Assembly: GCF_000972845.2 (NCBI RefSeq)
Contig: NC_040012.1
Coordinates: 10,285,927-10,349,926, forward strand
Direction: 5' to 3'
Source: Larimichthys crocea
Lineage: Eukaryota; Chordata; Actinopteri; Sciaenidae
DNA length: 64,000 bases
Numbering within the stretch: the first letter of the stretch is position 1; the number at the start of each line of letters is the position of its first letter. Under the pieces are notes generated by a model. It had not been told where the DNA came from and did no database searches. It worked only from the letters and a program-made list of their open reading frames with translations. This document shows positions 33,201 through 43,300 of this stretch, piece after piece. The position numbers were made by a program, and so were the translations under genes.

Positions 33201-35545
33201 ACCCCCATCAGACACTGACACACACACACACACACTGCGGAGAATCAGCCTCTCTGAGTTGTTAGTTCAGCTACAACACAGAAACTCACCCAAAGACTGT
33301 GAACATGTTTCTAAGACTGTCAAAGCTCCAGAAGACTTTTTGTGTTTCCAGCACAGACACGTTTGCTCTTTCAAACCAGAAGAATCAAAATGTTATTTCT
33401 AGAAGGTCATACATATTTACATATATACATCATCAATATGTTTTACTGTCTTTCTTAGGTGACAGTCCAAGCCACCTGTATCACTCTGACAGCTATGAGC
33501 GGTGACCGCTGTTACGTCACAGTCTATCCTCTGAAATCCCTGCGCCACCGAACACCAAGGGTAGCCATGATCGTCTCCATCTGCATTTGGATTGGTTTGT
33601 CCTGCTTGTTTCCTCTAAGCACATTTAATATTCTTTTTTTTTAATTAAGTCACCACAGATTTTATTTAACTAGATGTAAAATAGGTAAGAAAATTAGCGT
33701 ACATGATCTCTATGACTTAAACTAACACAGTCCTTGTCCTTGTCCAGGCTCCTTTATTCTGTCCACCCCGATTTTAGTGTACCAGCGTATAGAGGATGGT
33801 TACTGGTATGGCCCAAGGCAATACTGCATGGAGAGATTCCCCTCTAAGACACATGAGAGGGCTTTCATCCTCTACCAGTTTATTGCTGCCTACCTGCTGC
33901 CTGTCCTCACTATTTCCTTCTGCTACACTCTGATGGTGAAGAGGGTAGGACAGCCTACAGTCGAACCTGTAGACAACAACTATCAGGTATGGATGAGGGT
34001 TGTTCTGCTTTCCTTTGTGCTTAATGTTACATTATGTAACAACTACGATCACACGCAAGAAACACTCGACAGCACTAAGTCACACACCACCGACTATTTT
34101 ATATTTCATTTAGAGCATCTTGATGCACAGTAAAGAAAACTGCTGTGAACTATAGCTGCTGTTAGCTAGAGTCAGCTCAGTTTGTTAGCTGAGCTCATGA
34201 GCAGCATTGGAGTGGTAGTGTCGACACTGGTACCACAGGCGTTTTGAACCATCTTTGGAAGATGAGGTTTTCAGGCAGGGGACGGGGGATTGCAGTCGAA
34301 GAGCAATGTAACTGGGTTTAGCAAAAGTAGAGCTTGGCAGAACAAAGAGGCCAAAGAGAACGACTGGAGAGTGATCAAGTGAGAGGCTGGCAGATGAGTA
34401 AATTGGGGACTTGAATGTTCTTTATCTTGCTTTTAATGTTGGCTGGCTTTGAAAATGTCCTTTAAAGCACCGTTCTTTGTAGCAGCTGTAATCAATAGTT
34501 TTATAACGACAAAGGTTAAAATGACTAATGCTCATAATAACATAGAATCACCCAGCTTTGCAGTTTGTTTTAGCTCTATGGCACTTTTCAGCATTTTTTT
34601 AAATGAATTGTTTTGCTTTTACAGCCGGCAACTTCAATGTTTTGGTTGACTCCCGCTACTCTAATGATGCTTTTCAGCACCAGCAGGCAGTTTGTTTTTT
34701 TTTCAGTGAAAAAGCTTCAAAGACATAGCCAAAGCCATATACTACCTGCCCAGAACCAACACAAACAAAGTTAGTGACCAGCAAAGGGAACATAGTGGAG
34801 CCATTAACAGCTAATAGGGCAGATATTTCCCTAAAGACTGGGTAGACGCCAGGACCGGAGCTAAATGGATGGTGGACTCCAAATGAATGATGATGTTGTT
34901 CTCTAACTTCTGTGTGCAACTATTTCCAACAAAGTCTGCCATATCGACTTGAAGGTGGAGATATCAGTGTTGTGTTTAGAGCGTGTCCTCAGTGTCAGGT
35001 TTAAGCAGTCGTATGTCTTCTGTGACTGTATGAATTATGAATTGACACAAAGACATCTCTGTTCAGTTGAAAATGTTTTACCTTGAAAACAAACAAGTGA
35101 CTGAAGGAAACAGATCTACTGTAAACACACCTTAAGACACCTCCTCTCATCTTGTCCTCCTCAGGTCAACCTCCTGTCTGAAAGAACTATCAGTATCAGG
35201 AGCAAAGTCTCCAAGATGGTGGTTGTAATTGTCCTGCTTTTCACCATCTGCTGGGGTCCCATCCAGATCTTCGCCCTTTTTCAGTCTTTTTATCCACACT
35301 ATAAGCACAACTACGCCACATACAAGATCAAGACTTGGGCCAACTGCATGTCCTACGCCAACTCTTCTGTCAACCCCATAGTTTACGGTTTCATGGGAGC
35401 CACCTTCCAAAAGTCCTTCAGGAAAACCTTCCCATTTCTGTTCAAGCACAAGGTCAGAGATAGCAGCATGGCTTCGAGGACTGCCAACGCAGAGATCAAG
35501 TTTGTTGCCGCAGAGGAAGGCAACAATAATAACGCAATGAATTGA
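23974..35545 (+). CDS. kiss1r: kisspeptin receptor (GPR54 family), five coding exons
   Basis: Class A GPCR for kisspeptin, normally Gq-coupled and acting on GnRH and related brain neurons to control reproduction. Exons are 23974-24226, 27108-27232, 33459-33594, 33748-33986 and 35165-35545. All introns are GT-AG and the phases fit (1, 0, 1, 0), giving 377 residues, the usual length. N-glycosylation sites are at N9, N17 and N22. TM1 contains N63, TM2 contains D91. The C118-C198 disulfide pair links TM3 and ECL2. The TM3 end reads GDRCY (D142-R143), where mammals have DRW. TM6 has CWGP (280-283) and TM7 has NPIVY (321-325). The C-tail is short and basic, ending in an Asn-rich stretch. It matches the form retained in most percomorphs, usually named kiss2r, kissr2 or gpr54-2. 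An in-frame region open from 23722 precedes the chosen Met, which is where the family's N-terminus begins. No damage is seen. Confidence 0.96.
24227..27107 (+). other. kiss1r: kiss1r intron I
   Basis: 2881 bp. It contains the double hairpin at 26544-26625. Otherwise AT-rich with no recognised transposon or exon; open frames here lack coding character. Confidence 0.85.
26544..26625. repeat. two adjacent snap-back hairpins in kiss1r intron I
   Basis: Hairpin 1: GATAGCCTATTG (26544-26555) pairs perfectly with CAATAGGCTATC (26566-26577) across a 10-nt loop. Hairpin 2 follows one base later: 26579-26598 pairs with 26605-26625 over 20 bp with one bulged G/C, and a 6-nt loop. Tip sequences AACAGCCTGTTTGG look like a transposon terminus. 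A very short MITE or a structured RNA is possible. Confidence 0.85.
27108..27232 (+). CDS. kiss1r: kiss1r coding exon 2
   Basis: Acceptor TTTTCTCTCTGTGCAG. Encodes TM2 from ANLAATD through the first extracellular loop, Cys118 and the start of TM3. Donor GTAAAA; phase 0. Confidence 0.95.
27690..27905. repeat. interspersed repeat, related to 43090-43300
   Basis: The two places share AACCAAAACAA-[TC]-[AG]-AGCTGAAAG-[AG]-TGCT, then CTTTGTAGA-[CG]-[TC]-TGAG. They also share CTGAAAACA and TGATGAGA at similar spacing. Likely decayed members of one fish repeat family. Confidence 0.55.
29225..29640. repeat. degenerate interspersed repeat in intron II
   Basis: Purine-rich, higher-GC patch (GCCGGGAGGTGCAGTGCTGG, CAGTTAGACAGGTGAGCAGC) in AT-rich surroundings, comparable in make-up with 14883-15275 and 16330-16800. 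Family not assigned. Confidence 0.35.
32176..32212. repeat. perfect 16-bp hairpin in intron II
   Basis: TCTGTCCCTTGAATTA (32176-32191) and TAATTCAAGGGACAGA (32197-32212) are exact reverse complements around the 5-nt loop GCTGA. Confidence 0.92.
33459..33594 (+). CDS. kiss1r: kiss1r coding exon 3
   Basis: Acceptor TGTCTTTCTTAG. Encodes most of TM3, the GDRC motif, intracellular loop 2 and the start of TM4. The donor is GTTTGT, which is weak. Confidence 0.95.
33595..33747 (+). other. kiss1r: kiss1r intron III (short, weak donor)
   Basis: 153 bp with donor GTTTGT and a good acceptor. If retained, the frame continues about 15 codons and stops at 33642-33644. That would give a protein of about 187 residues ending after TM4. 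I recall intron III retention being reported for the orthologous receptor of Senegalese sole; whether it occurs here is unknown. Confidence 0.8.
33748..33986 (+). CDS. kiss1r: kiss1r coding exon 4
   Basis: Acceptor CTTGTCCTTGTCCAG. Encodes the rest of TM4, ECL2 with Cys198, TM5 and part of intracellular loop 3. Donor GTATGG; phase 0. The frame stays open past the donor to 34133, but that is intron. Confidence 0.95.
33987..35164 (+). other. kiss1r: kiss1r intron IV
   Basis: 1178 bp. A GC-richer patch at 34136-34400 (with GTTAGCTAGAGTCAGCTCAG) may be an old repeat. Minus-strand open frames over exon 5 are shadows. Confidence 0.8.
35165..35545 (+). CDS. kiss1r: kiss1r coding exon 5 and stop
   Basis: Acceptor CCTCATCTTGTCCTCCTCAG. 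Encodes the end of loop 3, TM6, ECL3, TM7 and the C-tail, ending at TGA (35543-35545). Confidence 0.95.
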   Translation, partial: VNLLSERTISIRSKVSKMVVVIVLLFTICWGPIQIFALFQSFYPHYKHNYATYKIKTWANCMSYANSSVNPIVYGFMGATFQKSFRKTFPFLFKHKVRDSSMASRTANAEIKFVAAEEGNNNNAMN

Positions 35546-36410
35546 ATCTGGCAAGTAAAAATGGGAATAATGAGAATATTGTTTGTATCCAGGCCAATCG
35601 CTGCAAGAAGAAAATTAAAGCAGACGCTGTTTGGCAGAGACATTCATAATTATGTTAAATAATACAACTAATTAATGAACTGACATGGAGAAACACAGAC
35701 TCATAATATGGATGGACACAAACAGAGTTTGGCACAATATGTTAGCTGCTCTGTTGCAGGCTGTGTTGGCACATAGCATCATCTATGAACTGCCAAACAC
35801 CATTGAAAGCTGTGGAGTCCTGTTCATGGCTGGATTTGGACAGCAGATGATATTATGTATTCGAAGACATTTGAGGATATGTGTTCTGGAAATGGCTGAT
35901 GCATCTGCATTTTAGATGGCATCTGTTGACATCACTGGAGAGAAAGAGAATTCAGCTACTGTCTGTATCTGTCGTTCTTTAATATTTACATTATTATGAT
36001 TTGATTATTTTATTTATCGAAGGCATAGTTTGACATTTTGACGTCTCTTGACTTGCTTACAGAAAATGACATGAGAAAATTGTGACTGCTCTTTTGTCTG
36101 AGGACTACAGTATAACGTGACTCTGCAGCCAGAAGGTGAATAGCTTAACTTAGCATAAAGACTGGAAGCGGTGGGAAATAGCAGCACCAACATATTTATA
36201 GCATGCAAACATTCAAACATTTCAATTATTGAGCTTCAGTGAGGTGTTTGTAGGCATATTTTCTTAACTTTGACACAGCCAAGATAGCTAATTCCCACTT
36301 TTTTCTTTGTATGTTTGCTACGTTTATGTCTTATTGTAATTCTCATGTTGGACTGATTCTAATTATGAACTTGTAAATATCATTCATGTTAAATTACAAG
36401 CTGAAATAAA
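35546..36410 (+). other. kiss1r: kiss1r 3' UTR with poly(A) signal
   Basis: The first well-placed AATAAA is at 36405-36410, 860 bp after the stop. The UTR contains a fish repeat (36021-36190). A second hexamer near 37963, followed by GT-rich sequence, is an alternative distal end. Confidence 0.5.
36021..36190. repeat. teleost interspersed repeat, copy 1
   Basis: Begins AGGCATAGTTTGACATTTTG, matching 17 of 20 bases at 56101-56120. It carries AGCTTAACTTAGCATAAAGA, the signature of a fish repeat I know from many introns. It lies inside the receptor's 3' UTR. Confidence 0.65.
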
Positions 36411-36426
36411 GACTGGGAAACTTGGA

Positions 36427-36460
36427 TTTTTCACACATTATTAGGCCAATGTGTGAAAAA
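36427..36460. repeat. 13-bp perfect hairpin just past the kiss1r poly(A) signal
   Basis: TTTTTCACACATT (36427-36439) and AATGTGTGAAAAA (36448-36460) are exact reverse complements around an 8-nt loop, starting 17 bp after AATAAA. It falls where the cleavage and downstream region would be. Confidence 0.88.
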
Positions 36461-38577
36461 CCAAACAATGATGGATGTTTCATGACAGCCAAAAGCCATT
36501 GTTGAATGTGATTTAAGCCACATTTAATGTTTGTGATGTTATATTGTCAGTTTATAGTATTTTCATAATTGTCTTAAGATGCGTGTTTACCTGGAGGTTG
36601 CTGTCTTAGTCATGTTTTTATTCTTGGTCTTGTGTTAGGCCAATTTTGCAAATACCTCTTTGGTGTTTGGTATGACAGAGATGGAGACAAAAGCCTTTTT
36701 TTTTTTTTTTTTTAAACACATTCAACCAGCTGTGAAACCGTGAGCTCAGGGTTAAAGTTTTGCTTCTCTGTTTGGTGAGAATCCAGCAACACAACACCAG
36801 CAGGTGTGTCTCTGCTGCCAAACTTGATGAGTGGGAGATGGTTGCAACAGGGGTTACAACCAGCGAAGCATGGACAGTGTTCACCTTTCTTTTGTGTCCA
36901 TCACACAGACATTCACAGCCTCCACAATACCTTGTCCACCTACATACACAGACACACACATGCACTTTCACCCAGTACATCCAGGTGTTGTTTGCTGGCG
37001 CACCAGTTGTGACATCTTTGAGAAACACCCTTGAATGAGCTTGTCAAACTGGCTTAACTCCAAATGGTGGAGGTGATCCACATGGCCTGTGCTCTGCATT
37101 TTGAGGTGGAACTTGTTCAGAGAGCAGCTGCCTCCATGAATTGAGACACAGCCTATCATTACTGATGATTCTACAAAGCCTCTGCCAGCTCTCCACTTCC
37201 CAGACGTGGTCCTTTTCTCTTCACCCTGCACAGTAACATTCAGAATCTGCTAATGTATCTCTCATTTGAAATGTAGATATTGTAGGACTTGTTGTCTTCA
37301 GGGCTCCATTTGAATTACATGAAAATGTCTTTGAAAGGAAAAACAGCTGGGTTGCCATAATTATCCAGAAAGCATAAATAACAGAAAGAGGCTCAAGGGC
37401 CGCCATTAATTGAGATAACATTTGGGCGTCTTTTGCAAACACACACAAGTGGACAAATCTTTGTCTATGACCACCTATAGATGTAACCTACCAGATTCGG
37501 TAGTAGATAGTAATTATATGTAACACTGAATACAGTTTCAGCACAACACGTAGCCTGTAGTCACACAAATGAACACATTTTCCATTTATATGAAATCTGT
37601 CTGTTTATCTATAATTATTCTTAGAATAAGAATTTTATAAAAGGCAGCTAAATAAAGGAAATGTGACTCAGTTTCATTAGCAAATCCAGAATAAATTATG
37701 TGGTATAAAGGGTTCACTTTTATCCGAGCGCTACCGTTACCAGGTTTAATTCAATTCAGCACTAACGACAGCTCATTGCCTTTTAATGAATGTGAATAGT
37801 GTTGCGTTTCTTTCATTTCAAGTTTATTGTACATCCACGATGACCAAAGTTGTCAATGATGTGTTTTCTGCCTTACTGAGTAGTTTGTAACTTTGCCTTT
37901 TCTCAGATTGTGATTCTCTGTCTGTTCTGGTTGTTTCCTCAGTAAAGCTTCATTCATGAACAATAAAACAATGTGAACATTTCATGTTTCATTAGATCTC
38001 CTCAAACCACAAAGGGTTTATTGAAGGGAAAATGACCAATGACCAGTACTGATGATTGGATAATTTCTCAGGGTTATGTGTGAAAAATGAAACTATTTAA
38101 AACTATAACTCACTGTGTTAGTGCCAATTAGGCATTATCCTGAAAATAGATATTTAGCTGCCGTAGAGTCCTGAATAACTTCATATGACATTTGCACTGA
38201 CTATTAAACAAAAATAACCATGTGTCTGCTTACTGGCTGATTTTTCTAACTGAGAAAATTATTAGATTCTACTTAATAAACCAACAATTATCTGCAGTAT
38301 AACTAATGGATACAGGAGAAATGAATGCAGAGGATCATAATCAGAATGATAAATATTGTTACCCCAAACTAAGATGGTGAACTGCATATTCATCGTTACA
38401 TGTGCTGAATATCTGCTTGTTTGAATTGTGAGTATTTTGCTGAGACAACCTTGCATTGGAGACGTGACCACCTATATATATAAATATTTCAATCAAGAGG
38501 CAAGTGAATGAAGTTAAGACAATATCTATTAAATAACAGATGATATATGATAAGTTTTGACAGAGCGTGTTCGGTTC
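36461..38577. other. non-coding, no gene seen
   Basis: A poly(T) run lies at 36696-36713. The stretch 37340-37440 has TAATTA and ATTAATTGA homeodomain-like sites but nothing definite. Confidence 0.4.
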
Positions 38578-38737
38578 TTAGATTCTACAGGGACATTTGT
38601 GATTGATGCGGGGGTCTCTCCTGAGCAGCTGCGACACAAACCCCTCCATGGAGTCCAGACACATGGTGGTGATGGTGGTGGAGGATGATGACTGTTGAGA
38701 CTGATGGGCAGCTGATGAGGCTGATGAAATGATGCGT
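38578..38737 (-). CDS. weak candidate terminal exon
   Basis: On the minus strand a pyrimidine-rich tract ending CATTGTGCAG (AG at 38738-38739) precedes a 160-bp stretch open to a TAA at 38578-38580. The frame reads Ser/Thr/Gln-rich, then MEGFVSQLLRRDPRINHK and a Cys-rich end. No family is recognised. A competing minus frame stays open longer, which weakens the case. No partner exon is found in the window. Confidence 0.15.
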
Positions 38738-38849
38738 CTGCACAATGATGGTGGAGACAGAGGGGCGCACATGCAGCACACAACAACATGGAGGCAAAAA
38801 GAGACAATCAAATTTGAAAAGACAGCCAGCAGAAGATGACAGCAAGTCT

Positions 38850-39077
38850 GTTTTATTTATTTCATCTTGTGCGGGTAGTGCTTTTTATTCATTTTATTTG
38901 TATTTTTATTGTTTTCTATCTTTCTATTATCTACTTCATGTTTTGCTGTGTTTCTATTGTGTTATTTATTGTGTTCTAACTTGTTGTGCAGCACTTTGGA
39001 AACCCTGTGTGTTGCTAAAATCGTGCTATATAAATAAAGTGGATTGGATTGGATTGGATTGGATTGGATTGGATTGG
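38850..39077 (+). mobile_element. LINE (L2-type) 3' tail with GGATT repeats
   Basis: T-rich lead, then GTGCAGCACTTTGGAAACC and GTGCTATATAAATAAAGTGG, the familiar end of fish L2-like LINEs, followed by (GGATT)n at 39041-39077. The 5' part with reverse transcriptase is absent. Confidence 0.7.
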
Positions 39078-42000
39078 AGCGAGGAAACAAGCCTAAGAGG
39101 ACTGAATCACAGGATGAAAAAACACACAAAAGAATATTTTCCTTGACTGAACTTTCACGAGTGCATTACTGTGCCTCTTCGCAGAGGAGAGAGGAAATGA
39201 GGTGGCACAAAATAGAGGACTAAGAAAGGATCTATGTTTGGACAAGAGTGTGAGTACCTCTGTTCTAACCACATCATGGTAGCAACTTGTCAGCAACAAT
39301 TTCACTATGACATAAACCATACCCTGCTTTATCTGTTTTACTGTAAATGGGATCATAATTTACAAAATGAACATCATGATGTATGACGCATGACTTCCAG
39401 ATGAAAAAAACAAAAACAAAAGAAAAAAAAATGACAATAACGCCACAACAACCCTGACTCACTGTTCCTGAACAGGAGATCTACCCACACTGTGCACCAA
39501 TGTACTTAATGTGATGAACTGAAGCACTCTACTGCTGTTTATTCATTTCTTTATTTCTGAGTTGCTAACTGTAGTTTAACTGTAGCTCTGAAAAACACCT
39601 GCACAGGTAACGTTTACATCATTCGGTGCCATGCTGAACTAAATAAAGGCTGCAGCAAACAGCGAGTAGTCAGAATGTGGGAGGCTTGATTCACTGAAAA
39701 GTTTTAAGCCAGTGACACAAAGGCTGCATGGCACTCGTGTACACTCATTGTACTCAGTCTGTTGTAGCTGAGGTTCTCCTCTGTGACTCTTGATATCCGT
39801 CATTGTCCATTTACCCTGTATGGACTGCAGCCTTTGTGAACACAAAAATGTTCTCCCTCATCTATTGAGGCTTTGTGTTCGAATGAAGGACGTAAATGAA
39901 AGACAGAAAATAGTCTTGTTGATGAGATTCCTAACGCTTTCAGATGATCTATTGTGATGCAGCAGTCTGTTACATTTTAAGAGGAAAACAGGCTCCAGTA
40001 CATTAACATTGAAAACATGGTGACATAACGTAAAAACGCTATCCACACCAATCCAAAACAATAAAAAATAAATAACTTAACTTACTTAAATTAATAAAAA
40101 TACAATGATAGATAAAAAGATTTTTTAAAACTAGTAAGAATACTACTGATGTTTCAGAAACATTTACATGTAACACTGCAGCCCCTTCAGTACCATTTTG
40201 GATCTGTTTGGATCCATGATGCGATTGTTAATGGTGCCCACCGTTATTCTCCTCACTTCACTGAATGGGTAAGGTAAGGTTTTTCATTACTGCGTCATCC
40301 TCCTGCCACTTCCAGCTGTGCTCATCTCTACGTCTGCACTTGATATTCTAGCCACAACCAGCTCTGCACCACCTCGGCCCCCCTATCACTGGCCCCCCTC
40401 ACCTGTAGTGCAGAGGGTTAGGATTTGAACTTCTCTCCCGAGCTCCATCTTTCAGTTTTGTATTCTTCACATAGTTTGCTTCAAGCATAACCTCAGCATT
40501 TCAATGCTACCCGCATGGAAAAATAACAAAACAGACAAGAATTTATTAATACTTCCAAGAGCATACATTAACGATTTGATGACATGATGTCTTGTCTTGT
40601 CTTATAAGACTTGCATGTCTCGTACTGTGATTCATGAATCATGAAGACGACTTCACCCGTATCTCCTTACAGAGTAATTATGCAAAAGTGTTTTTTTTAA
40701 TTCCTCTGTCACAAGATTAAAGAAAAAAAGAAAAACAAACTGAAGTTTACCTTCTTGACCTCTGAACATTTCAGTATATTGAATCAGACAGCTGAATATT
40801 TTTCATCCAAAACATCAAAAGCCTTCGTTCTGTCAAAGATTAGACTTGAAGATATATTTCATAAGCTTGTATTTTGCGTGTTACTGCTCTTTGATTACAT
40901 CACATCACTCTTTGCTGTGGTTTCATTTCTGTTGATTCCTTCATGGAAACAGTTTTCCTGCTTTCCAAAGTCGTGTAAGTTTTTGTTTTTTTTCATCTAC
41001 AGTTGCTACTTAGGGAAACTGCCTGTTGCAGCTCTGAAAAAACAGAAACACGGCCGGCTGCAACTCCATCACCAGACAGAATGTTGATATTGGACATTTT
41101 TAAATTGACTCATCCTTTCTTTTCTCCCTACTATTTGTGTAGGAGCACAGCTTTGCGGCTCTGCTAATCTCATTTACAATAAAGGTTCAAGACAGCATTT
41201 AGCTTTTGACATTTTTATTAGAAGCAACTGTGAAACTGAGATTGTTTTTGATGGTTCACGGCAACATGTAATTAAATGTCACTTATAAGTGCTTAAGAAT
41301 CTTCATGTCAAGTTTTATGTGTTACTAAAGTGATGAGAGAAAGCGGTTACCCTGCTTAAGCCTTTACTGCTGTTGAAGCATGTTATCTATTTGTGAAGGA
41401 ATGGTGCAGTCCCAAATATATGTACCATCTAATTGTGTTTGTCTGTCAGTTGTTGGTACAGGTAGTGTACATTGGGGTTTGTAGAGGATTTTCAGTGAAA
41501 GCAGCTGTCTGCTGCAGCCAAAAATGACACTAAAGCCATGAAAAAAAAGTTACGGACCAGATCGCTTAAAAGCTCTGCAGATAATCTCTTTAGGTTGATC
41601 GAGGACGACGAGTGACCATTTTCACGTTGTCATGCCGTTATTACTTTGTGATTTTACGCCAGCATCGTGTGTAAGGGACAATTAGTGGCGAGGCTAAAAC
41701 AGACTGGCAACAAGTGCTCGCAGCGTTGATGCAGCCTCTCATTACAGATCTGTCCCGCTATAATGTGCATTTAGTCAGTCACTGTGCCATTCCTGTGTAA
41801 ACACATGCAAGCTGCAGTTCAGGAATTATCAGCAAATGTTACCACTGTTTACATTTTTTTCAAATGAATGACAAAAATTTTTTTTTTGTTTTCCTGTCCT
41901 GACCCTTGACTCCAAAGGTGAGGTGCATACAGAACTGTGATTTATTCTGGACTATTTTGCACCCCTATACTGCCTGCAGTGGTTAGAAAAGTTTCCAGAT

Positions 42001-43089
42001 TTTGACTCCAGAGAGAGTTGCACATCATGGTTTAGTGATAGCTTATTGTGCTATGAGAGCTGCAAACCTTAATTTAATATTCAGACTGCGTTAGGATCCT
42101 TTTCTATGATCGTTATATCACTAAGTTGTTGGATGGAAAGAGACTTAACCACAAAACTGAATTCTCATCTGAGGCTTCTGCAGATCGATTTGTTTTACCA
42201 CCTTCATCAAAGACTTCTTTTTTTACTGAAGGAGTTTGGGTTGGTGAGGGTTTTAATTCAGGTCACACTCCTTGTAGTCTCTTGCTGTTCATTAAAGATT
42301 CAGGCGCTTCTCTGTCTTGGTTGAACGACTTACTTTTATGCTGTAAATGCATCGCGCACGTTGCAAAAAAAAAAAATGGCACCAAGCCTTGTGAAATAAA
42401 TAAATGAAGTGCAACACAATGAATGAACCAGTTTGGGCAGTAATGCTGGAGAATGGCATATAGAGAAGAAGCCAATTAGTTTAGCTTGTTTCAGCCTCAC
42501 ATTAAACAGTCTTCATTGTTCTTTAATGTCAGTAATTTGTCTTCTTTAAGCCCTCATGTCTTTCTCTTCTCGCTGAAATGAACAGTGTGACAGCATCTCT
42601 GTCTTTTTGTTTTTCCCAAGTTTGCTGTGGAGCAATTAGACTGACACATAACCCTGACTTCAACCACATCCAACATTTTTGGCTTGCATTTGAAAATAGA
42701 CTGTGTGACCAACATGTGCGTCTGACCTCCCAATGCTCTTGTGGCTGAACAGACGCATTTCCTTGCAGTCTAGTTTTTAAATATTGTGGAAAGCTTTGCA
42801 GAATAGTGGTTTGAAGATAGATCGTCATTAATGCCCATAGTTTTGGAACCACATCACAAATAGATGAACTGTACAGTGGTGTCCACACCATACACCTCAC
42901 CTCTTATACTGTATACAACTTTGTTAATGAAAACATTACATTTTTAGTTAACCTGGTCTTGACAGAATTAATTACTTTCTTTTTTTTTTTGCCCACTTTG
43001 CAACAGATGTAAGTTAAATCTCATTTTCCCCTGCAGCTCTGGGTAGGTAAAATCTGACTATTATGTGCACTGGTTCGTTTTTTTTGTCT
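39078..43089. other. gene-free stretch
   Basis: No exon or complete transposon is recognised. Chance open frames of 60-110 codons only. Confidence 0.4.
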
Positions 43090-43300
43090 GCTGGACAGGT
43101 AACAAATAACAGTGAGATTTTCTGGACTCTTGCTGAAAACAGCTGCCTGCCGTGACTGGAAACAACGCTGATGAGAGTGATGAGACTGATCGGCAAATGA
43201 GCCGGTTATACAACCAAAACAACGAGCTGAAAGGTGCTTTGTAGAGCTGAGAAGGATTGTGGAGTTTACTTTACACACACACATTTAACCACGTTGATAT
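43090..43300. repeat. interspersed repeat, related to 27690-27905
   Basis: Shares AACCAAAACAACGAGCTGAA and GCTTTGTAGAGCTGAG with the intron II copy. Decayed and non-coding. Confidence 0.55.

Larger units (their letters stand above)
27233..33458 (+). other. kiss1r: kiss1r intron II
   Basis: 6226 bp, the largest intron. It contains a repeat related to 43090-43300 (27690-27905), a degenerate repeat (29225-29640), a 16-bp perfect hairpin (32176-32212) and a short (CA)n run near 33220. No other exon is recognised. Confidence 0.85.

Noticed and set aside
35147..35643. Minus-strand ORFs of 135 and 86 codons
   Set aside because: They lie opposite kiss1r exon 5, whose coding frame and splice sites are certain.
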